64,000 bases of DNA from CAZAMB01 sp964501365 (GCA_964501365.1 CAZCST010000039.1:310001-374000); one strand, 5' to 3'; positions 32,707-42,599 are shown, counted from the first letter of the stretch. Numbers and translations are program-made. Notes: generated by a model not told the origin, from the letters alone.

Positions 32707-34731
32707 TCATTTCCCAGCTGCAGCGAATACATTTTGTCCGGTCATCTCCGCCGGAACCGGAACATTGAACAATGCAAGAATACTGGGAGCCATGTCCACA
32801 AGCGAAGGGGTGAGGGCCGCAATCGGCCGATTGCTGAACAGGACTCCGGGCACTTCCTCGGCGGCCATACAGTGATCCGCACTCCATGCAGAATCGTTAT
32901 TGGTCAGAACTTCGTCCGGCATGTCGCCAAGCGTGGTTGCCCACGAGGCGCGGTAGTCCCGATGGTAGCCAACGAGCAGGTCCGGGGCTTCGCCAGTGTG
33001 CGGCCCCGAATACACCTGGTCGCTGCGGTAGACTTGGCCGATGATCGGCTGATTATTTTCAGGGTCACGTATCGCCAGCAGTTTCTCGGAAATCTCCGTC
33101 AAAAGCGCGTCACGCTGGGCGGGTTCAACGACGCCGTCGCGTTCCCGGCCTTTCAGGTTGAGATACAGTCCGTTCAGGCCCAGGCCAAAGGCTTTCGTGC
33201 GCGACCAATCTACGGGGCGTCCGCGTCCGGGATTGATCAAACCACGACAGGTCGACGGCTCGATGTAGCCGTTGTCGCGGAGCCATGTGTTGAGATTGAA
33301 TTGGCGGCGAAAGTTGGCAAAGCCGTGGTCGGACATGACCAGCACGGTCGCATCGCCACCCACGCGGGACTGAACTTCGCCAACCACTTGATCCATTTCG
33401 ACGTACAGCTCGTCGATGACATTGTTCATGCGACGGGCCTCTTCCGGAGAACGGACAGGATGCGGATCGTCGCCCTCCCACCAGAAAATATGCGTTTGAA
33501 GGTCGGTACTGGAAAAATAAAAGAAGAGCAGACCATCATCGTAGTGATCGAGGGCGTAGTTCAGCAATTGCCGCCGCTCCTTGAGCACGTAGCGGGCCTG
33601 GGCGAGGTATTCATCGTCGTTGAACACCTTGTTTGAGCGGGCCTTGTGGTCCTCCTGAAACCCCGCAGTGTAAAACATGCCGAGATTGTCGGAAATTTTG
33701 GAGACGAAGTCGGACGGTTCGGAGATCCGCTGCTCGCCGGGGTCGGAAGGGTCGATATTGATCGGCGTGACGTACATCTTGAATTCGGGCCGAACCTGTT
33801 GCACATAGAACCTGCAGATGCCGCTGACGTGTGCATTGGGAAGGAATTCCGGCATTTCCAGCTCATAGTCCAGCTTGCACCAATCGCTCCACTCGCCTTC
33901 CTTCAGCAGGACCGTTTTGCCCTGCCAGTCGAGGCGGACCTCCGGCTTGGATTCGTGGCGGCGGACCTCCACTTTCACTTCGACGCGAACGGGATTCTTA
34001 AGCATGGTGTTTTCGGGTCCGGCGATTTCGATGGTGGCGACGCCCTCCTTGAAGAAGATCGCCCTGCGGCGGCCCCCCTCATCGTCGCTGGGGCGCATCG
34101 TGTCGGAGGCAAAATACTGGTACGTGCCGTAGCCCCCCATCAGATCGGGCACGCCCATGCCGCTCAGGCAGCACACGTGGCCATGCTCGGACTTGCTTGG
34201 CGGATAGTTTGAGGGAATGTCGTAGATTTTCGTGGGGATGCCGCGCTCATCGAGGTGATTCCAGAACGGCGTGCCGTGTCGAGTGAGTCGTGTTTCCGTC
34301 GGGGCATGATGGAACGGCCAGGAAGTGAGTGGCAGTTCGTGTTTGTCCACTTCCCAACCGGGGTCGCCCTTCACGGTCTCGGCGGCAGAGTATTTGGGAG
34401 CGTACTGCTGTTTGGGATCATTATGGATGAAATCAAAGATGCCATGTACGCCGGGTCCGGCCCCGGTGATGAAATTTGACCATGCGACCGGGCTTTGCGG
34501 AGGAATACTCGTGCCGAGAGGTTTGTAGCCGCCGGCGTCACGCATCCGAGCGAGGATTGGCATGCGGCCTTCTTTCATGAGCCGCTCACAGCGCCTTGGG
34601 TCCATCCCGTCGAAACCAACGACAACGACTTTCGTGCCTTTGGGGTTACGCGAGGCGCAACTCGTCACGGCCAGGCACAGACCCAACGCGCCCGCACACA
34701 CGGCAACAATGACGCGGCCCCCGAACTTCAT
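32707..34731 (-). CDS. Type I phosphodiesterase / alkaline phosphatase family lipoprotein
   Basis: A 674-residue protein with a lipoprotein signal (LGLCLAVTSCAS, Cys near 25). The alkaline phosphatase-superfamily metal site is visible: VVVGFDGMDPRRCE, PPQSPVAWSNFITG with the Ser nucleophile, VLVMSDHGF and WSADHCM. The family hydrolyses phosphoesters or nucleotide pyrophosphates, or transfers phospho-groups in the envelope. Its start overlaps the stop of the upstream paralogue (ATGA at 34731-34728), and a small RHH-like gene begins at its stop. Substrate unknown. Confidence 0.85.
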   Translation of the reverse strand: MKFGGRVIVAVCAGALGLCLAVTSCASRNPKGTKVVVVGFDGMDPRRCERLMKEGRMPILARMRDAGGYKPLGTSIPPQSPVAWSNFITGAGPGVHGIFDFIHNDPKQQYAPKYSAAETVKGDPGWEVDKHELPLTSWPFHHAPTETRLTRHGTPFWNHLDERGIPTKIYDIPSNYPPSKSEHGHVCCLSGMGVPDLMGGYGTYQYFASDTMRPSDDEGGRRRAIFFKEGVATIEIAGPENTMLKNPVRVEVKVEVRRHESKPEVRLDWQGKTVLLKEGEWSDWCKLDYELEMPEFLPNAHVSGICRFYVQQVRPEFKMYVTPINIDPSDPGEQRISEPSDFVSKISDNLGMFYTAGFQEDHKARSNKVFNDDEYLAQARYVLKERRQLLNYALDHYDDGLLFFYFSSTDLQTHIFWWEGDDPHPVRSPEEARRMNNVIDELYVEMDQVVGEVQSRVGGDATVLVMSDHGFANFRRQFNLNTWLRDNGYIEPSTCRGLINPGRGRPVDWSRTKAFGLGLNGLYLNLKGRERDGVVEPAQRDALLTEISEKLLAIRDPENNQPIIGQVYRSDQVYSGPHTGEAPDLLVGYHRDYRASWATTLGDMPDEVLTNNDSAWSADHCMAAEEVPGVLFSNRPIAALTPSLVDMAPSILALFNVPVPAEMTGQNVFAAAGK

Positions 34732-36914
34732 GCCTTCGACCCTGAATTCGCGGAAACGGATGGAGCAGACTCCACTTCGATTCCCCGCCTGGCGAGACGG
34801 GAGGCGGCGTCGCGCCGCGAATCTTTCGGAATGGAAACAGTCAGCGGCTTGCCGTCCATGTGGCTGGGGACGTCCACCCCAAAGAGATCGAGAACGGTTG
34901 GACCCAGGTCCATGAGTCGCGGCTGTTGTGATTCGATTTTGCGATTGCAGAAGAACACGCCGGGGATGAGCTTTGGGTCGATGCAGTGGTCACCGCTCCA
35001 TGCTTTGTTGTTGTCGTGGAAGATGTTGTCCGTCGGCTGGCCGATCGCCGCCTCCCACGAAACGCGATAGTCCTTGTTGTAGCCCACGATGACGTCCGGG
35101 GCCTGTACCGCATAAGGACCGTCGTAAATCCTGCGGGAATTGAAGGCGCGACTTACCGCCGAAGCGCCGGATGCCGGGTCAATCAATTTGCCGAGCTTTT
35201 CGCAGATTTCGTCGCGGAGGGCGTCGGCTTCCTTGGGATCAACGATGCCGTTGACCTCGCGGCCTTTGATGTTGAGCCAGAGTCCGGCGAGGCCCACACA
35301 GTACGCTCGCGTCCGCGACCAATCGACCCCTGCAAGGTATTTCTTGCCCCGGCCGTCGGGCTTGAGAGTGAGATAGCCGTTCTGCTCCAGCCAGACGTTG
35401 AGATCGACACCGCGGCGAAACGAATTGAATCCATGATCGGAGATGACCATGAGCAGGGTGTCGTCCCGGTCGCACTGCGCCATTGTCTTGCCGACCAGTT
35501 CGTCCATGCGTGCGTACAAGTCCGCGATTGCGTCGCGGCGCTGGTTTTCGCCCTGTCCCTCGTGGGCGGGATGCTTCGGATCGATGTAGCGCCAGAACAT
35601 ATGCTGGATGCGGTCGGTTCCGTCGAAGACGCACACGCACAGGCCGTGGCGGACTTTGTCGAGGGCGTCGAAGAACATCTTTTCGCGCTCTGCGTCGGCT
35701 TCGAGGCACTGATGAAGGAAGCCGTCGTCGTCGAGAATCTTCGCATTGAGCCCCCAGGTGTCCTCGGCGAGTCCGAGTGTGGCGAAGCGGCCCTGCGACT
35801 TCGAAAGGTAAGTCGAATAGACGCTCGGATGCGAAATCGGCATCGCGGGGCGATCGGGGTCGATCTGGATCGGCGTGGCGTAGAGTTGAAAATCCGGCTC
35901 GCCGCTCAGGAGTAGAAATTCGCAAATGCCACGCACCGTTTTTCCGACACCGGCGCTGAAGCTCACCGGCACCCACGCGGTGTAGGTTCCGGCGATGAGA
36001 TTGTGTCGCTCGCCGCTCACCTCCAGCGTGGCTCGCTTCGCATCAATGATCGTAACTTCAAAGGGGCATTGCAGCGGATTGCCATCGGGGCCGGTCGGGC
36101 CGACCAGATGCGATCGAATGACGTTTTTTTCCCGCGTGACGGCGATCTGCTCGCCGCCGATGTATTCCTCGCCTGCGCCCTTTCGGGTGGAATAAAAGGA
36201 AAACGTGCCCTGCGTCCCGCGTAAATCCGGCACGCACATGGCCGACAGCAACACACCGCGAAACCGCTCCGGCGGAAACGTAATGGGAACGCGAATCACG
36301 TTGCTGAAAATCCCGTGCTCCCCGAGCACGTTCCAAAACGGCTTGCCCTTGCGGAGCAGGCGGATGTCAGCCTTGCGCCCGGGCAGACGGATGGGGCCGA
36401 TTCGTCGCGGGACTGCGTCGGGAACGATGTTCACGGAGGAAAGCAGCGGGAGGTACGTCCGCACGTCGCGGGTGAGAAAATCAAAAATGTTGTGCTTGCC
36501 GGGATTGCAACCGGTCAGAAACGTTGACCATGCGACCGGCGAGAGTGGCGGCGCGGTGGTTGCGAGTTTTTGATAACTCCCCTTCGCCGCAAGTTTCGAG
36601 AGGTTCGGCATTTTTCCCTGAGCCATGTACTTCTCGGCGAGGCTGGGCTCCATTCCGTCCAATCCCAGGATTACCACACGCTTCACCCGTGCGCGGGCGA
36701 ACGCCTTACGGCCGCGGACAAAACAAAACAACCTCCGCGCGGGCCAAAGAAAGATCGCCACCAGCCCCGAAAACATCGCGGCCATAAACGCAAAGAGGGA
36801 GGAACCAAGGGCGAAACCCGCGCCGGGACCGATGTAGGCCTGCGCAGGAGCCGGCACGATTAGCAGACATGCCAGGGCGAGAAAGGCAATCCAATGAAAG
36901 TTGCTGCGTTTCAC
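34728..36914 (-). CDS. Membrane-anchored type I phosphodiesterase paralogue
   Basis: A 728-residue paralogue of the downstream enzyme. A signal sequence (WIAFLALACLLIVPAPAQA) is followed by a glycine-rich TM segment (IGPGAGFALGSSLFAFMAAMFSGLVAIFLW), then a basic linker (RRLFCFVRGRKAF). The catalytic domain has VVILGLDGMEPSLAE, PPLSPVAWSTFLTG, LLMVISDHGF and WSGDHC. It differs from its neighbour by this membrane anchor. The start is GTG at 36914. The two genes overlap by ATGA and are probably made in a fixed ratio. The function of such pairs in planctomycetes is unknown to me; envelope lipid or polymer phosphoester metabolism is likely. Confidence 0.85.
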   Translation of the reverse strand: MKRSNFHWIAFLALACLLIVPAPAQAYIGPGAGFALGSSLFAFMAAMFSGLVAIFLWPARRLFCFVRGRKAFARARVKRVVILGLDGMEPSLAEKYMAQGKMPNLSKLAAKGSYQKLATTAPPLSPVAWSTFLTGCNPGKHNIFDFLTRDVRTYLPLLSSVNIVPDAVPRRIGPIRLPGRKADIRLLRKGKPFWNVLGEHGIFSNVIRVPITFPPERFRGVLLSAMCVPDLRGTQGTFSFYSTRKGAGEEYIGGEQIAVTREKNVIRSHLVGPTGPDGNPLQCPFEVTIIDAKRATLEVSGERHNLIAGTYTAWVPVSFSAGVGKTVRGICEFLLLSGEPDFQLYATPIQIDPDRPAMPISHPSVYSTYLSKSQGRFATLGLAEDTWGLNAKILDDDGFLHQCLEADAEREKMFFDALDKVRHGLCVCVFDGTDRIQHMFWRYIDPKHPAHEGQGENQRRDAIADLYARMDELVGKTMAQCDRDDTLLMVISDHGFNSFRRGVDLNVWLEQNGYLTLKPDGRGKKYLAGVDWSRTRAYCVGLAGLWLNIKGREVNGIVDPKEADALRDEICEKLGKLIDPASGASAVSRAFNSRRIYDGPYAVQAPDVIVGYNKDYRVSWEAAIGQPTDNIFHDNNKAWSGDHCIDPKLIPGVFFCNRKIESQQPRLMDLGPTVLDLFGVDVPSHMDGKPLTVSIPKDSRRDAASRLARRGIEVESAPSVSANSGSKA

Positions 36915-37036
36915 CTAAGGTTTGATCCTACGAATTCCATGACAAGCATTCAAGCACGACGCGCTGACTCCGATCGATGCTTTTGCTATCATCATTTCCT
37001 TCGAATGGGTCATGGTTCGTTTTGAGGCGAAAATCA

Positions 37037-38497
37037 ATGAAACTTCTCCTGTTTCTCGTTGTCACCCTATCGTCACTTTCCACTTTGGCGGAGGAGCCGC
37101 CCGCTGCGACAAAGCCTGAGCCAGCCAGGCAATACGGTGTTGCGGAAAAGTACCGTCCGGCGGTGGAAAGAATCATGGCCAGCGCGCTCGCTGAAAACGA
37201 TGCCTACAACAAGCTGGAAGAACTTTGCCTGTTCATCGGCAACCGGCTCAGCGGCTCCCCGCAATTGAACAAGGCGATCGACTGGGCAGTGGAGACGTTC
37301 AAGAAGGACGGGCAGGAAAACGTTCGTCGCGAAAAGGTGATGGTTCCGAACTGGGTTCGCGGGAAGGAATCGGCAACGGTGCTCGAGCCGCGGGCGGCCG
37401 ACCTGGTCATGCTCGGACTCGGCGGTTCGATCGGTACTCCCCCCGAAGGAATCACGGCGCAGGTCATGGTGGTCAAGGATAAGGATGAACTTGAGCAGCG
37501 CGGCGAGGAAGCCAAGGGCAAGATCGTGCTCTTCAACAACGTCATGCCGCCCTACGACCCGGAGAAGGGATCAGGCTATGGCAAGGCGGTGGAGTATCGC
37601 GGCAAGGGCGCGATCTATGCCGCCAAACAGGGCGCAGTCGGCTGTCTCATCCGCTCCGTAACGGCCAAGAGTCTGCGTTCGCCACACACCGGCGCAATGC
37701 GATACGAAGACGGCGTGACGAAAATCCCGGCGGCGGCAATCACGCTCGAAGATGCGGAACTGATTGCGCGTTTGCGGGCGCGGGGCGTGCCCGTGGTGGT
37801 CAATCTAAAAATGGAGGCGAAAACGCTGGATGACGCGGAATCAGCAAACGTTGTGGCGGAGCTGCGTGGCCGCGAAAAGCCCGATGAGGTCGTGGTCATC
37901 GGCGGGCACATCGATTCGTGGGACGTGGGGCAGGGTGCGCAGGATGACGGAGCCGGGGCGGTCATGTGCATGGAGGCGATTCACGTATTGCGCAAGTTGA
38001 ACATGATCCCGCGCCGGACGATTCGCGTTGTTTTGTTTACGAACGAAGAGAACGGATTGGCGGGCGGGAAGGCCTACGCGAAGGATCACGAGGACGACCT
38101 GAAGAATCATGTGGCCGCGATTGAATCGGACAGCGGCGGATTCAGGCCCGACGGGTATTCGGTGGAATGCGAAAACAAGGACCGGCAGGAAACTGCGTTC
38201 CAACAGATCAAGGAAATCGGAACTCTGCTGAGTTCCATCGGACCGATGGAGTTCAATCAGGGTCATTCGGGGGCGGATATCAGCGCGATGAAGCCCGGCG
38301 GAGTGATGCTCCTGAGCCACGGTACGGAAGGCTCAACGTATTTCGATTATCACCATACCCACGCCGACACGATCGACAAGGTGAACCCGCGCGAGCTTTC
38401 CGAGAATGTGGCCGTTCTCGCTGCCGTGGCGTACATCCTTGCCGACATGCCGGAGCGCATTGGCGAATCACCCTCACACGACTCGGCGACGAAGTGA
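37037..38497 (+). CDS. M28-family metallopeptidase with PA domain
   Basis: A 486-residue exported aminopeptidase/carboxypeptidase Q-type protein. The start at ATG 37037 gives the signal peptide MKLLLFLVVTLSSLSTLA; a longer frame from 36977 does not. A PA (protease-associated) insertion lies near 140-280. The two-zinc site is visible: GGHIDSWDVGQGAQDDGAG, FTNEENGLAG with the catalytic Glu pair, an ESDSGG Asp, and HHTHADT. It cleaves short peptides in the periplasm or outside. It is divergent from the phosphodiesterase operon. Eukaryote-like PGCP/CPQ enzymes are its nearest relatives. Confidence 0.87.
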   Translation: MKLLLFLVVTLSSLSTLAEEPPAATKPEPARQYGVAEKYRPAVERIMASALAENDAYNKLEELCLFIGNRLSGSPQLNKAIDWAVETFKKDGQENVRREKVMVPNWVRGKESATVLEPRAADLVMLGLGGSIGTPPEGITAQVMVVKDKDELEQRGEEAKGKIVLFNNVMPPYDPEKGSGYGKAVEYRGKGAIYAAKQGAVGCLIRSVTAKSLRSPHTGAMRYEDGVTKIPAAAITLEDAELIARLRARGVPVVVNLKMEAKTLDDAESANVVAELRGREKPDEVVVIGGHIDSWDVGQGAQDDGAGAVMCMEAIHVLRKLNMIPRRTIRVVLFTNEENGLAGGKAYAKDHEDDLKNHVAAIESDSGGFRPDGYSVECENKDRQETAFQQIKEIGTLLSSIGPMEFNQGHSGADISAMKPGGVMLLSHGTEGSTYFDYHHTHADTIDKVNPRELSENVAVLAAVAYILADMPERIGESPSHDSATK

Positions 38498-38603
38498 TCC
38501 ATCTGAACCCAGAGCGCAAGCGACGGGCGGCGCGACCCGCGAACTTTGGCTCGGGCGACTTTGTATGGAGCGTACCGCCCCTCGCTTGCGCTTGGGGTTC
38601 GGA

Positions 38604-40154
38604 TTATTTGTTGGCAAAGCGGGCTGCGTTCGTGCCCTTGGCGACAAGCCAAAGGTAGGTCAGGCCACACACGGCGTTGGGGATCAGACAGGAAAAGAAA
38701 AACAACGCATCGTGATGGATGCCGGTCAAGTCTTCGGCGATGCGGTACAGGCCGCTCATGTACATGTGGAACGCCCCGTTAATCAGCACGCCGCCCAATA
38801 TGGCCCAGGCCGTCAAATAGACCACTCCGTAGGCGCTGGTTTGCATGGACGCGGGCAAAACGTTGCGCCGCGCCCGCAGGCTCAGAAACCAACCCACCAG
38901 CGAGGCGGAAGCGCACGTAACCACCGTCGTCCCGATCACGCACAGCGAACCAAACAGTCCCCCGATCAGAAGTGTGCCCGGGATGTCCTCGGAAAGCCTT
39001 CCAATTCCCTCCCCCTGGCCGATGCCGAAAATCATCCCAAACATCCCGATGAGCAAAACGATCGGCAAGTGGCAGGCAAAATAGCTCCGGTAGTTGGTGC
39101 AGTGCGATCGAAGTTGCAACGCCCGCCCGAAGGAATCGACATCGCGGCCCAGCAACCGCCATGTGCGCAGCCAAGCCCGCATCGCACCCAGAGTCGCCCG
39201 GCTTTCCCAGGGCGCACCAGGCTGCGCATCGGGACCGAGCGAATGAGCCAATGGCTGGCCACATTCCGGGCAACGACTCTCCATAGCCATGTGGCTGAGA
39301 TCATATCCGCACTTCAGGCAATGCGGGGACCGCTCGATCGAAGCAACGTCCCTCTTGATTCCAACCGCAACCAGCAACGCAACAAGCCACCACCCAGTTC
39401 CCACCAGACCCAATGCGACGATGATCGGCTGGTCGTTCCTGAGATACCACGGCTGCGCAGCACGCCATTTCTGCCAATCAACACCCGCGACTGCCGCCTT
39501 CTTTTGAAAATCCTGCATGTCTTTCTTGTACTGTTTTTGGGCTGCCGCGTAGCCCGGGTCGGAAACCGGAATGGATGGAGGCACCGGATAGGTCGGCCAG
39601 TTTGCAGACGGGGGCTCGGGATGACTCCGGCGCCATTGGTTGCCGGCATTCTTCATGAGAATCGACGAAAAGCAAACGAGAACTATGATCAAAAGTCCGT
39701 GCGGAGTTCGAATCCAAACCTGTCTCAAGGAGTGACGGTAACTTTCGCCAAGCCGCTCGTCGGTCAGTCCGCCCCACGCAAACACCAGAAAGGCAAGCGC
39801 AAGGACCGCAATCTCAATCCAAAACGCCATGCCAAGGACAATGTAAAAGTTGGCAAATCGGTATCGAAGCAAATCATCCAGCGTATCATTGATTGCAATC
39901 AGCACCGCCACAGGAGATTCCTCGATTGCAATGAATGCGATCGGTATCAGGATTGCTCCACAAAGCGCCGTGACAAAATGGAACAGCCAGCACTTGGGCA
40001 GTGGAAGATTCAGCGCACGACGTGCGGCTCTGGCGGGAAAAAGCCACGAGGCGAATAATAGAAATGCGAAGGTTCGACCGACATGGGACCATTTCCGCAA
40101 AGGTGGTATTGTCGTACCTGCCGGGATGAATGCTGCGCCATTTGCCTCCGCCAT
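38604..40154 (-). CDS. Polytopic membrane protein with planctomycete-type zinc ribbon
   Basis: A 516-residue protein with about eight to ten TM segments. Between the two membrane halves, near residue 275-295, is a zinc ribbon, CLKCGYDLSHM followed by RCPECGQPL, the CxxCGYDL/CPECG pattern widespread in planctomycete proteins. The ATG at 40154 follows AGGTG by five bases; a TTG at 40157 adds one residue. No enzyme motif is seen. Yip1-like or transport functions are possible, but I cannot assign one. Confidence 0.7.
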   Translation of the reverse strand: MAEANGAAFIPAGTTIPPLRKWSHVGRTFAFLLFASWLFPARAARRALNLPLPKCWLFHFVTALCGAILIPIAFIAIEESPVAVLIAINDTLDDLLRYRFANFYIVLGMAFWIEIAVLALAFLVFAWGGLTDERLGESYRHSLRQVWIRTPHGLLIIVLVCFSSILMKNAGNQWRRSHPEPPSANWPTYPVPPSIPVSDPGYAAAQKQYKKDMQDFQKKAAVAGVDWQKWRAAQPWYLRNDQPIIVALGLVGTGWWLVALLVAVGIKRDVASIERSPHCLKCGYDLSHMAMESRCPECGQPLAHSLGPDAQPGAPWESRATLGAMRAWLRTWRLLGRDVDSFGRALQLRSHCTNYRSYFACHLPIVLLIGMFGMIFGIGQGEGIGRLSEDIPGTLLIGGLFGSLCVIGTTVVTCASASLVGWFLSLRARRNVLPASMQTSAYGVVYLTAWAILGGVLINGAFHMYMSGLYRIAEDLTGIHHDALFFFSCLIPNAVCGLTYLWLVAKGTNAARFANK

Positions 40155-40271
40155 CAATCACCTACCATGCCGTGCCCGCAAACAGATGCGAATCCGCAAC
40201 TGAAACCATATGATATTGTCATCGGTCGAATGATTATTCCGCAACGATCGAAAGATGCGCGGGAGTCGATC

Positions 40272-40296
40272 GTCCGCGCGAACTGAAGTTCGCGGC
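40272..40296 (-). repeat. Dispersed palindromic repeat, copy 1
   Basis: The minus strand reads GCCGCGAACTTCAGTTCGCG followed by CGGAC. The stem CGCGAACT/AGTTCGCG is perfect. A second copy at 51775-51799 in opposite orientation differs at two of 25 bases. It lies 37 bases upstream of hutI. Confidence 0.75.
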
Positions 40297-40333
40297 TCGC
40301 AATAATACTGAAACGCGCAAGAAGGCAGACTGC

Positions 40334-41569
40334 TTGCTTTGCATACAAAACATCGGTGAGTTGGTGGTCGTCCCGCAAGGCCCTGTCGGCGGTCGATCCA
40401 TGCACGAGTGTCCGCGCATTCCTTCTGCCGCCATGCTGATCGACGGCGAGAAAATCAAATGGTTCGGTCCGCAATCAGGCGTCATCGCGCCACGCGGTTG
40501 CGAAGTTTTCGATGCCCGGGGCGGCTGCGTCGTGCCGGGCCTGGTTGACTGTCATACGCACACCGTGTTCGCCGGTTCGCGCGAGCGCGAATTCGTCCAA
40601 CGGCTTGAAAACAAGACGTACGCGGAGATTGCCAACAGCGGCGGCGGAATCAACGTCACAGTTGCCGCCGTGCGGCGGGCGAGCCGGCAGCAGCTCGTGG
40701 ATTTGGCGCTGCCCCGGCTGCGGCGCATGCTGGGAAACGGCGTCACCACCGTCGAAATCAAGAGCGGATATGGCCTGACCGTCGCCGACGAACTCAAGAT
40801 GCTCGAAGCGATCCGCGAACTGAAGAGTTTGCAGCCCATCGAGCTTGTGCCGACGTACCTCGCCGCCCACACGACGCCGCCGGAATACAACAACCCCGAC
40901 GAATATCTGAAAGTCGTCTACGACGAAGAGGTATTGCGAAAGATTCGGGATGAACAACTCGCGGAGTTCGGCGACGTATTTTGCGATGCAACGGCATTTA
41001 ATGTCATGCAGTCCTACCGCGTCCTGGAGGCCGGCAAGGCGTTCGGCCTTCGGCCAAAAGTCCACGCCGATCAATTCGCGGGGACAGACGCCAGTGTTCT
41101 GGCGGCACAGGTCGGCGCCATTTCCGCCGATCATCTCGACAAGATCGGCGACTCGGGCATTGCGGCCATGAAGGAAAGCGGCTGCATCGCTGTTCTGCTG
41201 CCGGGCACATCTTATTTCCTGAGCCAGCCCCAGGCCCCGGCAAGAAAAATTCTGGAGTCTGACCTGCCGGTCGCCATCGCATCCAACTACAACCCCGGCT
41301 CATCCATGATCGAGTCGCTCCCACTGGTGATGAATATCGCCTGCACCCAAATGCGGATTACGCCGATCGAAGCCCTTGTCGCCGTGACCGCGAACGCGGC
41401 GGCGGCCGTGGACCGACAGGCCCGGGTCGGAGCCATCGCCGAAGGGATGCAAGCCGACCTGACCGTGCTCGACGTGCCCAATCCAGAGCAATGGGTCTAC
41501 GAGCCGGGCCGAAACTGCATCCGCGGCGTCTTCAAACGCGGAAAACTTGTTCATTCGGCGGCCAGCTAA
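40334..41569 (+). CDS. hutI: Imidazolonepropionase
   Basis: A 411-residue amidohydrolase that opens the imidazolone ring in histidine degradation to N-formimino-glutamate. It has VDCHTHTVFAGSRE (metal His pair), KSGYGLT, a second metal His in LAAHTTP, HADQFAG and the characteristic SNYNPGSS. A TTG start at 40334 has AAGAAGG eight bases upstream, which is convincing. No other hut gene lies nearby, so the pathway is dispersed or borrowed. The upstream hairpin repeat may influence its expression. Confidence 0.9.
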   Translation: MLCIQNIGELVVVPQGPVGGRSMHECPRIPSAAMLIDGEKIKWFGPQSGVIAPRGCEVFDARGGCVVPGLVDCHTHTVFAGSREREFVQRLENKTYAEIANSGGGINVTVAAVRRASRQQLVDLALPRLRRMLGNGVTTVEIKSGYGLTVADELKMLEAIRELKSLQPIELVPTYLAAHTTPPEYNNPDEYLKVVYDEEVLRKIRDEQLAEFGDVFCDATAFNVMQSYRVLEAGKAFGLRPKVHADQFAGTDASVLAAQVGAISADHLDKIGDSGIAAMKESGCIAVLLPGTSYFLSQPQAPARKILESDLPVAIASNYNPGSSMIESLPLVMNIACTQMRITPIEALVAVTANAAAAVDRQARVGAIAEGMQADLTVLDVPNPEQWVYEPGRNCIRGVFKRGKLVHSAAS

Positions 41570-41592
41570 ATCACGACCGCCAATACGTCCGA

Positions 41593-41598
41593 TATCAC
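41593..41598 (+). promoter_or_regulatory. -10-like box before fcl
   Basis: TATCAC ends 8 bases before the ATG of the GDP-fucose synthase-like gene, which lacks a clear ribosome site. It is the weakest member of the leaderless set, because the box lacks the final T of the consensus and the gene could also be read through from hutI. Confidence 0.2.
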
Positions 41599-41606
41599 TC
41601 CCAGCT

Positions 41607-42599
41607 ATGTCCATTGAGCTTCGCGGCAAAAAGATCTGTGTCACAGGCGGCGGTGGTTTCCTGGGTCGGGCTGTTTGTGCCCAGCTCAAAGCCATCGGCT
41701 CGCGAAATGTCTTCGTTCCCCGCCGACGCGAGTTTGACCTGACGTGCGCCGACGCGGTGGAACGAATGTTTGACGAGGCGCAACCGGAAATCGTCATTCA
41801 TCTCGCGGCGGAAGTCGGGGGCATCGGAGCCAACGAGCAAAATCCGGGGCGCTATTTCTACGCCAACATGGCCATGGGTCTGCACCTGATTGAGGCGGCC
41901 CGGCAGCGGAACGTCGAGCGATTTGTTCAAGTCGGGACGGTCTGTGCGTATCCGAAATTCTGTCCGGTCCCCTTCAACGAGCGCGACCTGTGGAGCGGCT
42001 ATCCGGAGGAGACCAATGCCCCCTATGGCGTGGCGAAACGCAGCCTGGCCGTGATGCTTGACGCCTATCGCAGGCAATATGGATTTAACGGGGTCTACCT
42101 GATCCCCGCGAATCTATACGGCCCCCACGACAATTTTGATCCGGCGTCATCGCACGTGGTTCCGGCCCTCATCCGGCGGTTTTGTGATGCCCTTGAGAAG
42201 GGCCATCACTGCGTGACGTGTTGGGGCACGGGGCAGGCGACGCGCGAATTTCTCTATGTCGATGACGCCGCCGACGCGATTGTGCGTGCAGCGGCGATGC
42301 TCAACCTCTCCGATCCGATCAATATCGGAACCGGATTTGAGATCAGCATTCACGACCTCGCGGCGAAGATCGCCACGCTGATCGGCTACCAGGGCCGCAT
42401 CGAATGGGACGCGAGTCGCACAGACGGGCAACCGCGACGCATGATCGATACAAGCAAGGCGAAGAATTTGTTGGGCTGGAGCGCCGCCACCGAGTTCGAG
42501 GAAGGATTGCGCAAGACGATTGCATGGTGGCGCGACAAATCCATTCCTTCACACAAACCGAGCGGAGCAATGGCCCCCCTATCCGCCGTCGCACGATAA
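41607..42599 (+). CDS. fcl: GDP-L-fucose synthase-like NAD-dependent epimerase/reductase
   Basis: A 330-residue extended SDR enzyme: Rossmann GGGGFLGRAV, HLAAEVGGIGANEQNP, a Ser/Thr followed by the YGVAKR catalytic Tyr-x-x-x-Lys, and NLYGPHDNFD. It fits Fcl/WcaG, which makes GDP-L-fucose from GDP-4-keto-6-deoxymannose, a cell-surface sugar. The start is ATG 41607; 20 extra codons upstream have no family match. It follows hutI by 37 bases, which may be chance. Close relatives with other nucleotide sugars cannot be excluded. Confidence 0.8.
   Translation: MSIELRGKKICVTGGGGFLGRAVCAQLKAIGSRNVFVPRRREFDLTCADAVERMFDEAQPEIVIHLAAEVGGIGANEQNPGRYFYANMAMGLHLIEAARQRNVERFVQVGTVCAYPKFCPVPFNERDLWSGYPEETNAPYGVAKRSLAVMLDAYRRQYGFNGVYLIPANLYGPHDNFDPASSHVVPALIRRFCDALEKGHHCVTCWGTGQATREFLYVDDAADAIVRAAAMLNLSDPINIGTGFEISIHDLAAKIATLIGYQGRIEWDASRTDGQPRRMIDTSKAKNLLGWSAATEFEEGLRKTIAWWRDKSIPSHKPSGAMAPLSAVAR

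Noticed and set aside
38406..40058. 550-codon plus-strand frame opposite the zinc-ribbon membrane protein
   Set aside because: Antisense of a hydrophobic gene gives a long open frame; the product is low-complexity and overlaps the M28 gene.
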